A stretch of DNA of 48,542 bases from JAAZGD01 sp964383845 (lineage in GTDB: Bacteria; Bacillota; Clostridia; Peptostreptococcales; Anaerovoracaceae), in assembly GCA_964383845.1 (NCBI GenBank), contig CAYLIF010000010.1, positions 1 to 48,542 on the forward strand. Direction: 5' to 3'. Under the pieces are notes generated by a model, which had not been told where the DNA came from, did not search any database, and worked only from the letters and a program-made list of their open reading frames with translations. This document shows positions 31,564 through 40,167 of the stretch, one piece after another (position 1 is the first letter of the stretch; the number at the start of each line of letters is the position of its first letter). The position numbers and the translations under genes were made by a program.

Positions 31564-33048
31564 TTATTCTTTTAAAAGCTCCTCTTTAACGGCCTTTTTC
31601 ATTTCTTCAACGTCTAAAATTGTATCGTGAAGAACATCTTTATCTTTTAGCCCCTGTAGACCTTTGGGGACGGGTATACCAGTTACTTCTGCGATACTAT
31701 CAATATATGCAAATTCGTTTTTTTCTTCTTTAAGGCCAATAGCTTTAGCTACACTGTCTGCAAATTTATAGGAAGAAGCTGTTGAAGCAATAAGAGTAGG
31801 AGTAGTATCCTCTGTTTCTTTTTTATAGTCTTCATAAACTTTGTAAGCTACGGCAGTATGAGTGTCCATTAAGTACTGCTTGTCATTATAGACTCGTCCT
31901 ATGGTTTCATTTGTTTGCTCTACGGTACAGAATCCTCCGTAGAAGTCATTTAAACCATCACGGATAGTATCGGGAACACGGTAATGCTTATCTTCTTCCA
32001 GAGAGCTCATAAGCCCTTTTATAATGCTTCCATCTCCATCAGCTAGATGGAAAAGGAGGCGTTCAAGATTGCTAGAAATCAAAATGTCCATAGATGGAGA
32101 ATTTGTTATATAGAAGTCTCTACGAATGTCATACTCCCCCGTTTTGATAAAGTCTGTAAGAACTCTGTTTTTATTGGAGGCACAAATAAATTTATTTACT
32201 GGAATTCCCATTTTACTAGCATAGTATGCCGCTAAAATGTTTCCAAAGTTTCCAGTGGGTACTGCTATATTAATCTTCTCACCTTCCTTAATAACCCCTC
32301 GGGAAATTAATTTCAAGTAACCATACACATAATATGCAACTTGAGGAACCAATCTACCTATATTAATAGAGTTTGCCGAACTTAATTTGATGTTCATTTT
32401 TTCTAATTCTTCGGTTAATTTGATATCATTAAATATCTCTTTAACTCCAGTTTGAGCGTCATCAAAATTTCCCCGGATTGAAAACACATGGGTGTTGGTC
32501 CCTTCTTGAGTAACCATTTGTCTTTCTTGTACCACACTCACACCTTCATTGGGATAAAAAACTATAATTTCTGTTCCTGGGACATCTGCAAAGCCTTCCA
32601 GCGCAGCTTTTCCAGTATCTCCAGAAGTTGCAACTAGAATACAAATTTTTCTCTTTTCCCCTTCTTTTTTCATTGCCGTTGTTAATAAATAGGGTAAGAT
32701 AGATAATGCCATATCTTTAAATGCTGCTGTTTTGCCATGATAAAGTTCTAGGAAATAAGCACCAGCGGCGGAAGCAACAGGAACGATCTCCCTAGTTTCA
32801 AACTTTTCGTCATAAGCACCATCTACACAATATTTAATTTCATCATCTGTATAATCTTGAAAAAACGCTTTTAAAACAGCTTGCGCAACCTCTTGGTAGG
32901 TTTTCCCTAATCCTTCTGCAAGAGTAAATGGAAGCTTGGGAATATCTTCAGGAACATAGAGACCCTTATCTTCTGAAATTCCTGCAATGATAGCTTGAGC
33001 TGCAGTTTTCTTATTTTCACTTCCTCTTGTACTTCTATAAAGAATCAT
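31564..33048 (-). CDS. thrC: Threonine synthase
   Basis: A 494-residue PLP enzyme converting O-phosphohomoserine to threonine. It is of the longer ThrC2 type found in E. coli and yeast. The N-terminal segment YRSTRGSENK is followed by the PLP lysine Lys111 in GKTAAFKDMALS and the phosphate loop in VATSGDTGKAALEGF. Its substrate requires a homoserine kinase, which is not next to it; the ApgM-like protein at 17.3 kb belongs to a family proposed for that role. No T-box or other leader is seen in the 81 bp upstream. Confidence 0.95.
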   Translation of the reverse strand: MILYRSTRGSENKKTAAQAIIAGISEDKGLYVPEDIPKLPFTLAEGLGKTYQEVAQAVLKAFFQDYTDDEIKYCVDGAYDEKFETREIVPVASAAGAYFLELYHGKTAAFKDMALSILPYLLTTAMKKEGEKRKICILVATSGDTGKAALEGFADVPGTEIIVFYPNEGVSVVQERQMVTQEGTNTHVFSIRGNFDDAQTGVKEIFNDIKLTEELEKMNIKLSSANSINIGRLVPQVAYYVYGYLKLISRGVIKEGEKINIAVPTGNFGNILAAYYASKMGIPVNKFICASNKNRVLTDFIKTGEYDIRRDFYITNSPSMDILISSNLERLLFHLADGDGSIIKGLMSSLEEDKHYRVPDTIRDGLNDFYGGFCTVEQTNETIGRVYNDKQYLMDTHTAVAYKVYEDYKKETEDTTPTLIASTASSYKFADSVAKAIGLKEEKNEFAYIDSIAEVTGIPVPKGLQGLKDKDVLHDTILDVEEMKKAVKEELLKE

Positions 33049-33077
33049 ATTTTTCTCCTTGATATTTTATTTAATAG

Positions 33078-33106
33078 TGGACAAAGTACTTGTTCCCCAT
33101 TATAAT
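33078..33106 (+). promoter_or_regulatory. Promoter of tRNA-Glu
   Basis: Plus-strand TGGACA (33078-33083), 17-bp spacer, TATAAT (33101-33106), 23 bp upstream of the tRNA. Confidence 0.65.
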
Positions 33107-33129
33107 TATAATTGCGTTTAAATGAATAT

Positions 33130-33204
33130 GTCGCCTTGGTCAAGTGGTCAAGACACCGCCCTCTCACGGCGGACTCAGGGGTTCGACTCCCCTAGGCGAT
33201 ACCA
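33130..33204 (+). tRNA. tRNA-Glu (CTC)
   Basis: A 75-nt tRNA with encoded CCA. The anticodon stem CCGCC/GGCGG holds loop CTCTCAC, giving anticodon CTC (reads GAG). The acceptor GTCGCCT pairs with AGGCGAT, leaving a terminal G1-U72 wobble where G1-C72 is usual. All other helices look regular. Confidence 0.93.
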
Positions 33205-33212
33205 AACTTTAG

Positions 33213-33258
33213 CACCTTTTGAAATTTTGTATTACAGGATTTTGATAGGTGTTTTTTT
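33213..33258 (+). terminator. Possible terminator of tRNA-Glu
   Basis: A 5-bp stem CACCT/AGGTG with a long loop (33218-33246), followed by seven T residues. The stem is short, so this is tentative. Confidence 0.4.
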
Positions 33259-33286
33259 ACTATATTATTTTGATTTTAAGTTTTGT

Positions 33287-33556
33287 TTATTTCTCCGTTT
33301 TGGAAATCCCATAGTAAATTAATCCAGCTAAGATATTCATAATAACTCCCAATGCCAACCCTATAGTTGTTAATATCTTGGGAATTTCTTCATTGTTTAG
33401 AAAAGAGCTGCTACCAATAATAAGAATTAATCCTGCAATTAAAAAAGTTCTCGCAAAATATTCTGGGTTGTTCATTTTAGCCAAACGTTCTCTTGTTGAT
33501 GATTTACTCATCCTTTTTTTGGTGTCTCTTCGGTCATTCAAGCTATTATTCATCAT
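33287..33556 (-). CDS. Small membrane protein of unknown function
   Basis: An 89-residue protein I do not recognise. A basic, polar N-terminal half (about 1-33, with RRDTKKR and STRERLAK) is followed by two hydrophobic segments (about 36-53 and 60-83). Tandem ATGATG codons lie just downstream of GGAGGAAG, and the start overlaps the transporter stop region by 11 bp, so translation is probably coupled. It is the last gene of the long minus-strand series. Confidence 0.72.
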   Translation of the reverse strand: MMNNSLNDRRDTKKRMSKSSTRERLAKMNNPEYFARTFLIAGLILIIGSSSFLNNEEIPKILTTIGLALGVIMNILAGLIYYGISKTEK

Positions 33557-34568
33557 TAGCTTCCTCCAGTGCTTTTTGTTGTTCCCTTACTAGTCTTCTT
33601 CTCCGCCTTTCATTTTTGTCTGGCAGTTGCGTTAAGATAACAGCAGTAAACATAAGGGCGCAGCCTAAAAGTTCTCTTCCAGTCATTCTTTCACCTAAAA
33701 ACACCATGCCTGCTAACACTCCGAAGACGGCTTCCAAGCTTAATATAAGGGATGCAACTGCTGGATCTGTTGTCTTTTGACCAATTGTTTGAAATGTAAA
33801 GGCAACTCCTACAACGAATACAGAAGTAAAAAGTATGGGGAACCAACAGGAAAGTATCTCCTTGATAATTGGTGTCTCTAAAATAAACATAAAGATTGAT
33901 GAGAAAATTCCTGCCCATAAAAACTGCAAACAAGATAGTTTAACTGCATCAACTTTAGGCGCAAGAAAATCTACTACAAGTATATGGGCTGCCCAGAAAA
34001 ATGCTCCGATAAAGACTAGAAAATCTCCACGTTCCATAGTGAAATCTCCAGCCTTCATAGAAAGGAAATATAAACCGAATACGCCTATAATAACGCCTAC
34101 CCATACCAGCCATCTAACTCGTTTTCTGAAAACTAGAAGCCCAAATAAAGGAACAATGACTATGTACAATGTGGTAATAAACCCTGTTTTACCCGCAGCA
34201 CTGGTTATAAGTCCGAACTGCTGAAAGTTTCCGCCTAAACATAAAACTGCTCCGCATACCATCCCTCCCCAAAAAAGGGTTTTTTTGCTATATTGTTGTC
34301 TTTTGACAAAATCTTCTTTTTTGTTTTCTTTGTCTTTTCTATCTTTTTTTTCGTTCATGTGTTGGAAGAGGACAATAACGGGGATTAATAATAAGCCTCC
34401 AAGAAAGTATCTCACTGCTGTGAACGTAAAAGGTTCTAAAATATCCATGGCCACTTTTTGCACCACAAATGCAGCACCCCATATTATAGAAGTTGTTAAG
34501 AGATAAAGTTCACCAGGAACTCTTACTCTATGCGTGGTCTCTAGCTCTTTGTTCATATTCTGTCTCAT
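33546..34568 (-). CDS. DMT superfamily transporter (EamA type)
   Basis: A 340-residue membrane protein with about ten helices in two EamA repeats. The first repeat starts IIWGAAFVVQKVAMDILEPF and the second GAFFWAAHILVVDFLAP. A hydrophilic, Lys/Glu-rich insertion (about 71-95) separates helices two and three, and the tail is basic then acidic. EamA proteins export amino acids, nucleosides or other metabolites; the substrate is unknown. Its ATG overlaps the gltX stop (ATGA) and there is no clear Shine-Dalgarno site, so it relies on coupling to gltX. Confidence 0.9.
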   Translation of the reverse strand: MRQNMNKELETTHRVRVPGELYLLTTSIIWGAAFVVQKVAMDILEPFTFTAVRYFLGGLLLIPVIVLFQHMNEKKDRKDKENKKEDFVKRQQYSKKTLFWGGMVCGAVLCLGGNFQQFGLITSAAGKTGFITTLYIVIVPLFGLLVFRKRVRWLVWVGVIIGVFGLYFLSMKAGDFTMERGDFLVFIGAFFWAAHILVVDFLAPKVDAVKLSCLQFLWAGIFSSIFMFILETPIIKEILSCWFPILFTSVFVVGVAFTFQTIGQKTTDPAVASLILSLEAVFGVLAGMVFLGERMTGRELLGCALMFTAVILTQLPDKNERRRRRLVREQQKALEEANDE

Positions 34569-36217
34569 TTTTCAATCTGTGTTTGGATGCGTTGGCGAGT
34601 TATTCTTTCTCCTAGTATTTGTTGGATTTCCCAAAGATCTGGAGATTGGGAGCGACCCATTAGTGCTATACGAATAACGGTGCTTACATCCCCCACATGG
34701 CCCTTATATTTTTCTGGTTCCTTCTTAAAGTCTTTTGGTCGACCAGCATAATTAAGACTTTCTCCAATCTGTCGTATCTTTGCAAACCACTCCCCTTGGT
34801 CGTCTTCAGGGTTATAGGTCTCCAGGTATTTTATTAAAATTATTTTTGAATCTTCTAATGAAACGTTTTCTGGGATTGAATCCTCGATTTTATAGAATTC
34901 CTCAAAAAAATAGCTGATAAACTCGAATATTTGTTTGCCATTAATTAAATCTTTTCTAGGTTTATCTATGTTTCTTCCCAGATTCAAAACTTTCACAAGA
35001 TAATCTTCTCTGTCCTTCATAACATTATAGCCTTCAGGCATAAACTCTTTTGCCCATTCAAGTAAAAATCTAGTTAGGTCTTTTGCCGATTCTTTAAGTA
35101 GTACATCTTTAGAAATATCTTTAAGTTTATCTAAATCAAAAAGAGCGTCTCCACTTTTCATTTTTTCCATAGAAAAAGGGAAGTCTTCCATAGGTGCATG
35201 TGGATTTTCCATTCTCCATTCTTCGAAGTTAGAATTAAGAATGGTCAAAAGATATTCTCTTACTGCTTTAGGGTGATAACCTTCTTCTCTGTAGTATTCA
35301 AGAGACAGTTCCGGATCCAATCTCTTAGATAGTTTTCTCTTATTCCCTTGCTGGTCTAGCTTCATTAATTGAGCAGTATGGCAAAAAATAGGTTTCTCGA
35401 AACCGAGGACATTAAAAAGCTCCACATGAATTGGCAAACTGGCTAGCCACTCCGCTCCCCTAACAACATGGGTTGTTCTCATTAAATGATCGTCCACTAC
35501 ATGTGCAAAATGATATGTAGGCATACCACTCGCCTTAAGTATAACGATATCCTGAGTGTTCTCAGGCAGTTCCAGAACGCCGCGGATACCATCTTCAACG
35601 CTAATGCTTTTTGGATTGCTGCTATTACCTTGGGAATACAGACGAATAACATGTGGGGCTCCTGAAGATATTCGTTTCTCAATATCCTCCATGCTAAGAT
35701 TTCTGCTACTTGCCCATTTACCATAAATTCCAGGGTTCTCTTTGTCTTTCTCTTGTAGTGTACGAATATCTTGAATCTCTGCTTCAGTTAAAAAACAAGG
35801 ATATGCTTTTCCTTCTTCAACAAGTTTTTTGGCATAACACTTGTAGATTTCTTCTCTATCACTTTGATAATAAGGGCCGTAAGCTCCTGATTCCCCATCT
35901 TTCATGGCCCCTTCGTCAAAATCAATACCAAATCTAGCCAAGGAGTTAATTAGTATTTCTGTTGCTCCCTCAACAAGTCGTTTTTCATCTGTGTCTTCGA
36001 TTCGTAGGAAGAATACACCATCACTTTGTCTTGCCAATCTTTCGTCTGCAAATGCTCCATACAGATTTCCCAAATGAATAAAGCCAGTTGGACTAGGTGC
36101 TAATCTTGTAACCTTAGCACCGTTAGGCAAATCCCTAATCGGATAAATCTTTTCATACTCCTGAGGAGTTTTTAACTCTTGGGGAAACAACATTTCAGCC
36201 AACTTATTATAATCCAT
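34565..36217 (-). CDS. gltX: Glutamate--tRNA ligase, long form
   Basis: A 550-residue class Ic synthetase, longer than the usual 470-490. The HIGH motif is PSPTGFIHLGN (41-51), FLRIEDTD follows, and the KMSKS equivalent is KRKLSKR (about 305-311). The zinc cysteines of E. coli GluRS are not conserved; only YPCFLTEAE remains. A 30-residue N-terminal extension precedes the catalytic core. The C-terminal anticodon-binding part ends with a helical segment, GRSQSPDLWEIQQILG. Long GluRS forms of this kind occur in Clostridia. It may be discriminating or charge tRNA-Gln as well; sequence alone cannot say. GAGGA precedes the ATG. Confidence 0.93.
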   Translation of the reverse strand: MDYNKLAEMLFPQELKTPQEYEKIYPIRDLPNGAKVTRLAPSPTGFIHLGNLYGAFADERLARQSDGVFFLRIEDTDEKRLVEGATEILINSLARFGIDFDEGAMKDGESGAYGPYYQSDREEIYKCYAKKLVEEGKAYPCFLTEAEIQDIRTLQEKDKENPGIYGKWASSRNLSMEDIEKRISSGAPHVIRLYSQGNSSNPKSISVEDGIRGVLELPENTQDIVILKASGMPTYHFAHVVDDHLMRTTHVVRGAEWLASLPIHVELFNVLGFEKPIFCHTAQLMKLDQQGNKRKLSKRLDPELSLEYYREEGYHPKAVREYLLTILNSNFEEWRMENPHAPMEDFPFSMEKMKSGDALFDLDKLKDISKDVLLKESAKDLTRFLLEWAKEFMPEGYNVMKDREDYLVKVLNLGRNIDKPRKDLINGKQIFEFISYFFEEFYKIEDSIPENVSLEDSKIILIKYLETYNPEDDQGEWFAKIRQIGESLNYAGRPKDFKKEPEKYKGHVGDVSTVIRIALMGRSQSPDLWEIQQILGERITRQRIQTQIEK

Positions 36218-36286
36218 TTAATCCTCACTTCATAAAACTTAATAATGTTTATACATCCAAATCTGGATACTCAATGATATCTCTTT

Positions 36287-37474
36287 CTATTCAGCCAAAA
36301 ATTCTTTTAATAGCCCGCCTAATATTTGAATACCCTTTTCCGTCTCCGCGTCAGCCATATTAGAGAAGTTTAAACGCATTTGATGGTATTTTCTATCTCC
36401 AGGATAAAAAGCTGAGCCAGGTACAAATGTAACATTTTTAGCTATTGCTTGCTTAAGAAGTTCTCTAGTGTCTTTACCTTCAGGTAGTTGTGCCCAAATA
36501 AATAAGCCCCCTTTTGGTAAAGTATAAGCTACTTCTTCAGGGAAATATTTATCTATGGCATCTGCCATCACATTACGGCGATGTTTATAAAGCAAGGATA
36601 TTTCTTCTACATGAGCATCCATATCGAAATGTTTCATAAAATAAGACATCTGATATTGTGCTATAGTGGATGATGCTAAGTCGGAAGCATTCTTCAGCAC
36701 TAGATATTTATCCATAAGTTCTTTCCTTGCGCAAAGCCACGCAACTCTTAGCCCCGGACAAAAACTTTTTGAAAATGTACCCACATAAACAACTTGTCCA
36801 TTTGTGTCATAGGCACATAAAGGTTGCTGTATCTCTTTTTCAAAAGACAGCTCAGAATAAGCCCCATCTTCTACAATAGCTATATCATGGTTTTTCATTT
36901 CATCCATAAAAGCTATTCTTCTTTTAGCGGACCAACTTCTTCCAGTAGGGTTTTGAAAGTCTGGAATTACATAAATCATCTTTACTCGATCTCCATACTT
37001 TTTCAAACAGTCCTTTAAAGCTTGTATTTCTATGCCTTCCTGATCTGTTGGTACACCGACTAATTCTGCTTCATATGCTCTAAGAGCATTTACTGCACCT
37101 AGGTATGAAGGTGTTTCAAATAGTATTACGTCATCTTTATTTACAAATAGCATGCCACTCATGTCTACCCCTTGTTGGGAGCCACTAGTAATGACAATCT
37201 CATCCATTTCGTATTGAACCCCTAATTTTGCTTTCATTCTATCAAGGATTTGTTTGCGCAATGACGGGAGACCACTTGTACTCGCATAGGCAAAAACTTT
37301 TGGTCCCTCTTCTTGGATGGCGCCAAGAAATGTAGCTTCAATAGCCTTTAAAGGATATGTTTCTGGGGATGGGAATCCTCCGGAAAAACTAATCATTTTA
37401 TCAGACTTAGGGAGCTCAAAAACCTCCAGCAGGGATCTATCTTCTAACCCTTGGATTCTGTCAGCAAATTTCAA
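36287..37474 (-). CDS. PLP-dependent aminotransferase, class I (2-aminoadipate/MocR-like)
   Basis: A 395-residue fold-type I aminotransferase. MISFSGGFPSPETYP, SGSQQGVDM and YVIPDFQNPTGRSWS are typical of the group that includes LysN/2-aminoadipate aminotransferase and the catalytic half of MocR regulators; no DNA-binding domain is fused here. The PLP lysine is in GTFSKSFCPGLRVAW. The substrate is uncertain, probably aromatic or branched amino acids or 2-aminoadipate. The start is TTG at 37474 with GGGAGG upstream. It begins 4 bp after the ahcY stop, suggesting coupling. Confidence 0.88.
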   Translation of the reverse strand: MKFADRIQGLEDRSLLEVFELPKSDKMISFSGGFPSPETYPLKAIEATFLGAIQEEGPKVFAYASTSGLPSLRKQILDRMKAKLGVQYEMDEIVITSGSQQGVDMSGMLFVNKDDVILFETPSYLGAVNALRAYEAELVGVPTDQEGIEIQALKDCLKKYGDRVKMIYVIPDFQNPTGRSWSAKRRIAFMDEMKNHDIAIVEDGAYSELSFEKEIQQPLCAYDTNGQVVYVGTFSKSFCPGLRVAWLCARKELMDKYLVLKNASDLASSTIAQYQMSYFMKHFDMDAHVEEISLLYKHRRNVMADAIDKYFPEEVAYTLPKGGLFIWAQLPEGKDTRELLKQAIAKNVTFVPGSAFYPGDRKYHQMRLNFSNMADAETEKGIQILGGLLKEFLAE

Positions 37475-37478
37475 TTTT

Positions 37479-38729
37479 CTATACCTCCCAGCTGTCCAGA
37501 TATTTTTTTTGTTGAGGTGTTAGTTGGTCTATTTCAACACCCCATGCTATCAATAATCGTTTAGAAATAACATTATCAATGCTGTCAGAAACATCAATAA
37601 CTTTATTGGCAAGGGTTTTGTAATTATCTTTTATATAAAGAGCAGACATAATCTGCACAGCAAAGCTCATATCCATTATTTCCGCAGGATGTCCATCACC
37701 TGCTGCAATATTTACTAAACGCCCATCTCCTATAACATTAACCCACTTTTCATTAGGTAATTGATAAGCCATAATATTTTTCCTGCTTTCTCTTTTTTGT
37801 ACAGCCTGTTCTTCTAGTGCTGCCATATCTATTTCCACGTTAAAATGACCCGCATTGCTTAGAATGGCTCGATCTTTCATAGTCATCATATGGTCCATAG
37901 TTATGGTGTCTTTACATCCCGTTGCTGTAATAAATATATCTCCTAAGGGTGCAGCCTTTTCCATAGTCATAATATCGTGGCCATCCATTTTAGCTTCCAT
38001 AGCTTTTATAGGATCTATTTCAGTAACAATTATCTTGGCGCCTAAAGCAGCACCTCTTAAAGCAATACCTTTTGAGCACCAGCCGTATCCCGCTACAACA
38101 GCAGTTTTCCCTGCTACGATAAGATTGGTGTTATTTGTAATACTTGTCCAAACCGATTGGCCAGTTCCATATCTGTTATCAAAAAGATGCTTACAGCGTG
38201 CATCATTTACTGCCACCATTGGAAATTTAAGAAGGCCATCTTTTTCCATTGCCTTTAGTCTCATAACTCCAGTTGTTGTTTCTTCACAGCCACCCCATAC
38301 TTCTTGACCTAAATCCTCTCTTTTACCTAGGATCATCCCAACCAAATCGCCGCCATCATCAATTATAATGTTAGGCTTATGCTCAAGAGTTTTTTCAATA
38401 TGGTCGTCATATTCTTCTGGACTTGCATTATGATAAGCAAAAACATTTAGTCCACCATCCACCAAAGCCGCCGCTACATCGTCTTGAGTAGAAAGAACGT
38501 TACTACCTGTTATAGCCATTTCCGCCCCCCCTGCAGCCAGTACCCTACAAAGATATGCGGTTTTTGCTTCTAAGTGTACAGAAAGTGATATCTTCACGCC
38601 TTCAAATGGTTTTGATTGTTTAAACTCTTCTTCGAATTCAGATAGCAAGGGCATATTTTCTTTGACCCAGCGAATCTTTTGATGTCCTGACTTTGCAAGA
38701 CCTAAATCTCTAATATCATATTGATGCAT
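37479..38729 (-). CDS. ahcY: S-adenosylhomocysteine hydrolase
   Basis: A 416-residue NAD-dependent hydrolase splitting S-adenosylhomocysteine into adenosine and homocysteine after methylation reactions. HLEAKTAYLCRVLAAGGAEM and GSNVLSTQDDVAAAL lie in the substrate domain, AVNDARCKHLFDNRYGTGQS at the hinge, and AVVAGYGWCSKGIALRG in the NAD domain. The DNRYGTGQS form, instead of the DNLYGCRES of eukaryotes and proteobacteria, marks the archaeal/thermotogal type. The family C-terminus is a short YLDSW. GGAGC precedes the ATG. It follows glmM after 48 bp without a terminator. Confidence 0.94.
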   Translation of the reverse strand: MHQYDIRDLGLAKSGHQKIRWVKENMPLLSEFEEEFKQSKPFEGVKISLSVHLEAKTAYLCRVLAAGGAEMAITGSNVLSTQDDVAAALVDGGLNVFAYHNASPEEYDDHIEKTLEHKPNIIIDDGGDLVGMILGKREDLGQEVWGGCEETTTGVMRLKAMEKDGLLKFPMVAVNDARCKHLFDNRYGTGQSVWTSITNNTNLIVAGKTAVVAGYGWCSKGIALRGAALGAKIIVTEIDPIKAMEAKMDGHDIMTMEKAAPLGDIFITATGCKDTITMDHMMTMKDRAILSNAGHFNVEIDMAALEEQAVQKRESRKNIMAYQLPNEKWVNVIGDGRLVNIAAGDGHPAEIMDMSFAVQIMSALYIKDNYKTLANKVIDVSDSIDNVISKRLLIAWGVEIDQLTPQQKKYLDSWEV

Positions 38730-38777
38730 TTATTGCTCCTTTTATAACTATGAATTTAAGCTGTGTTTTTTATTTAT

Positions 38778-40127
38778 TTATCCAAATCTTTTTGTAACAA
38801 GTTTTGCAAGACTTTCAGCAAGTTCGGTTATTTCTTCTAAGTCTTGGCCTTCAATCATAACTCTGACAAGTGGCTCCGTTCCTGAAGGCCTAATTAGAAC
38901 TCTTCCTTCTCCTGCCATTAAGTCTTCTAGTCTTTTTATTTCTGCCATTATCTCTGGGTCTTTCTCATATTTTTTCTTGTTTTCTTCTTTTATTGCAGCA
39001 TTTTTCAATACCTGAGGATATAAAGTAATGTCATTCCCTATTTCACTGGGCTTTCTTCCATCTAAATCAAGAGCTTTCATGAATTGAAGTGCTGACAAAA
39101 TTCCATCTCCCGTAGTAGTATAGTTCAAGAAAATTAAATGCCCTGATTGTTCCCCACCTAAAAGACAGCCAGATTTTAACATCTGCTCTAGAACATAACG
39201 GTCTCCAACTTTTGTTATATCTCTCTTTATACCTAGCTTTTCAAGATATTTATGAAAACCAAGATTACTCATAACCGTAGTTGTTACTATATCATCATAT
39301 AAAAACCCAGTATCTCTCATCATTTTCGCGCAAATACATAGGATTTTATCGCCATCAATTATTTCGCCTAGTTCATCCACTACAATTAACCGGTCTGCAT
39401 CTCCGTCAAAAGCCAGCCCAATGTCTGCTTTTTCTTTTAAAACACTTTCTCTCAAAAATCCAGGATGAGTAGAGCCGCAACCATCATTAATATTTAATCC
39501 GTCGGGATTATCTCCAATGGCTATTACTGTAGCTCCTAAGTCAGCGAAAACCATCTTAGCAGCCTTATAGGAGGCCCCATTAGCGCAATCCAAAACTACT
39601 TTTTTCCCTGTAAGATCTAGGTTTACTGTAGACTTAAGAAATTTAACATAATAGTCCAATCCCTTTTTATCTGCTTCAAGGCCTCTTCCTATTTTATCTC
39701 CAGTAATATGCCCATTAATATCGATGTCTCTAGTTATAATATCTTCAATCTCATCTTCTATATATTCATCTAGCTTAAAGCCTTCGTGGTTAAAAAACTT
39801 AATACCATTGTACTCGAAAGTATTGTGTGATGCTGAAATAACCGCCCCTGCATCTGCATGGAGATGTCTGACCAAATAGGCGATAGCAGGTGTGGGAAGG
39901 ACCCCTACTTTAATAACATTTCCACCCATAGATAATATTCCTGCCGAAAGTGCGTCTTCTAATAAATCACCTGATATTCTTGTATCTTTTCCAATGATAA
40001 TTACTGGTCGCTCTTTTTCTTTGTTAAGAACGTAAGTACCGGCTTTACCTAAATTGAAAGCCAGTTCTGGTGTTAAGTCTTCATTGACAATTCCTCGAAC
40101 TCCATCTGTTCCAAAAAGTCTGCTCAT
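38778..40127 (-). CDS. glmM: Phosphoglucosamine mutase
   Basis: A 449-residue alpha-D-phosphohexomutase converting glucosamine-6-phosphate to glucosamine-1-phosphate for peptidoglycan. The phosphoserine is Ser100 in VISASHNTFEYNG, where the usual Pro after Asn is Thr. The metal loop reads AFDGDADR, and the C-terminal phosphate-binding loop RPSGTEPLVRVM is complete. It is the third gene of cdaA-cdaR-glmM; in other Firmicutes GlmM binds CdaA and inhibits c-di-AMP synthesis. The site AAGGAG is upstream of the ATG. Confidence 0.97.
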   Translation of the reverse strand: MSRLFGTDGVRGIVNEDLTPELAFNLGKAGTYVLNKEKERPVIIIGKDTRISGDLLEDALSAGILSMGGNVIKVGVLPTPAIAYLVRHLHADAGAVISASHNTFEYNGIKFFNHEGFKLDEYIEDEIEDIITRDIDINGHITGDKIGRGLEADKKGLDYYVKFLKSTVNLDLTGKKVVLDCANGASYKAAKMVFADLGATVIAIGDNPDGLNINDGCGSTHPGFLRESVLKEKADIGLAFDGDADRLIVVDELGEIIDGDKILCICAKMMRDTGFLYDDIVTTTVMSNLGFHKYLEKLGIKRDITKVGDRYVLEQMLKSGCLLGGEQSGHLIFLNYTTTGDGILSALQFMKALDLDGRKPSEIGNDITLYPQVLKNAAIKEENKKKYEKDPEIMAEIKRLEDLMAGEGRVLIRPSGTEPLVRVMIEGQDLEEITELAESLAKLVTKRFG

Positions 40128-40167
40128 TAATTTTTATCTCCTTACACTCTCTTCTAAAAGAAACGGT

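Noticed and set aside
33049..33129. T-box or other riboswitch upstream of thrC
   Set aside because: Only 81 bp separate thrC from tRNA-Glu and they hold the tRNA promoter; no antiterminator, T-box sequence or terminator is present.
36255..36268. Small hairpin ATCCA-AATC-TGGAT between gltX and the aminotransferase gene
   Set aside because: A 5-bp AT-rich stem without a T run on either strand; too weak to call a terminator or riboswitch.
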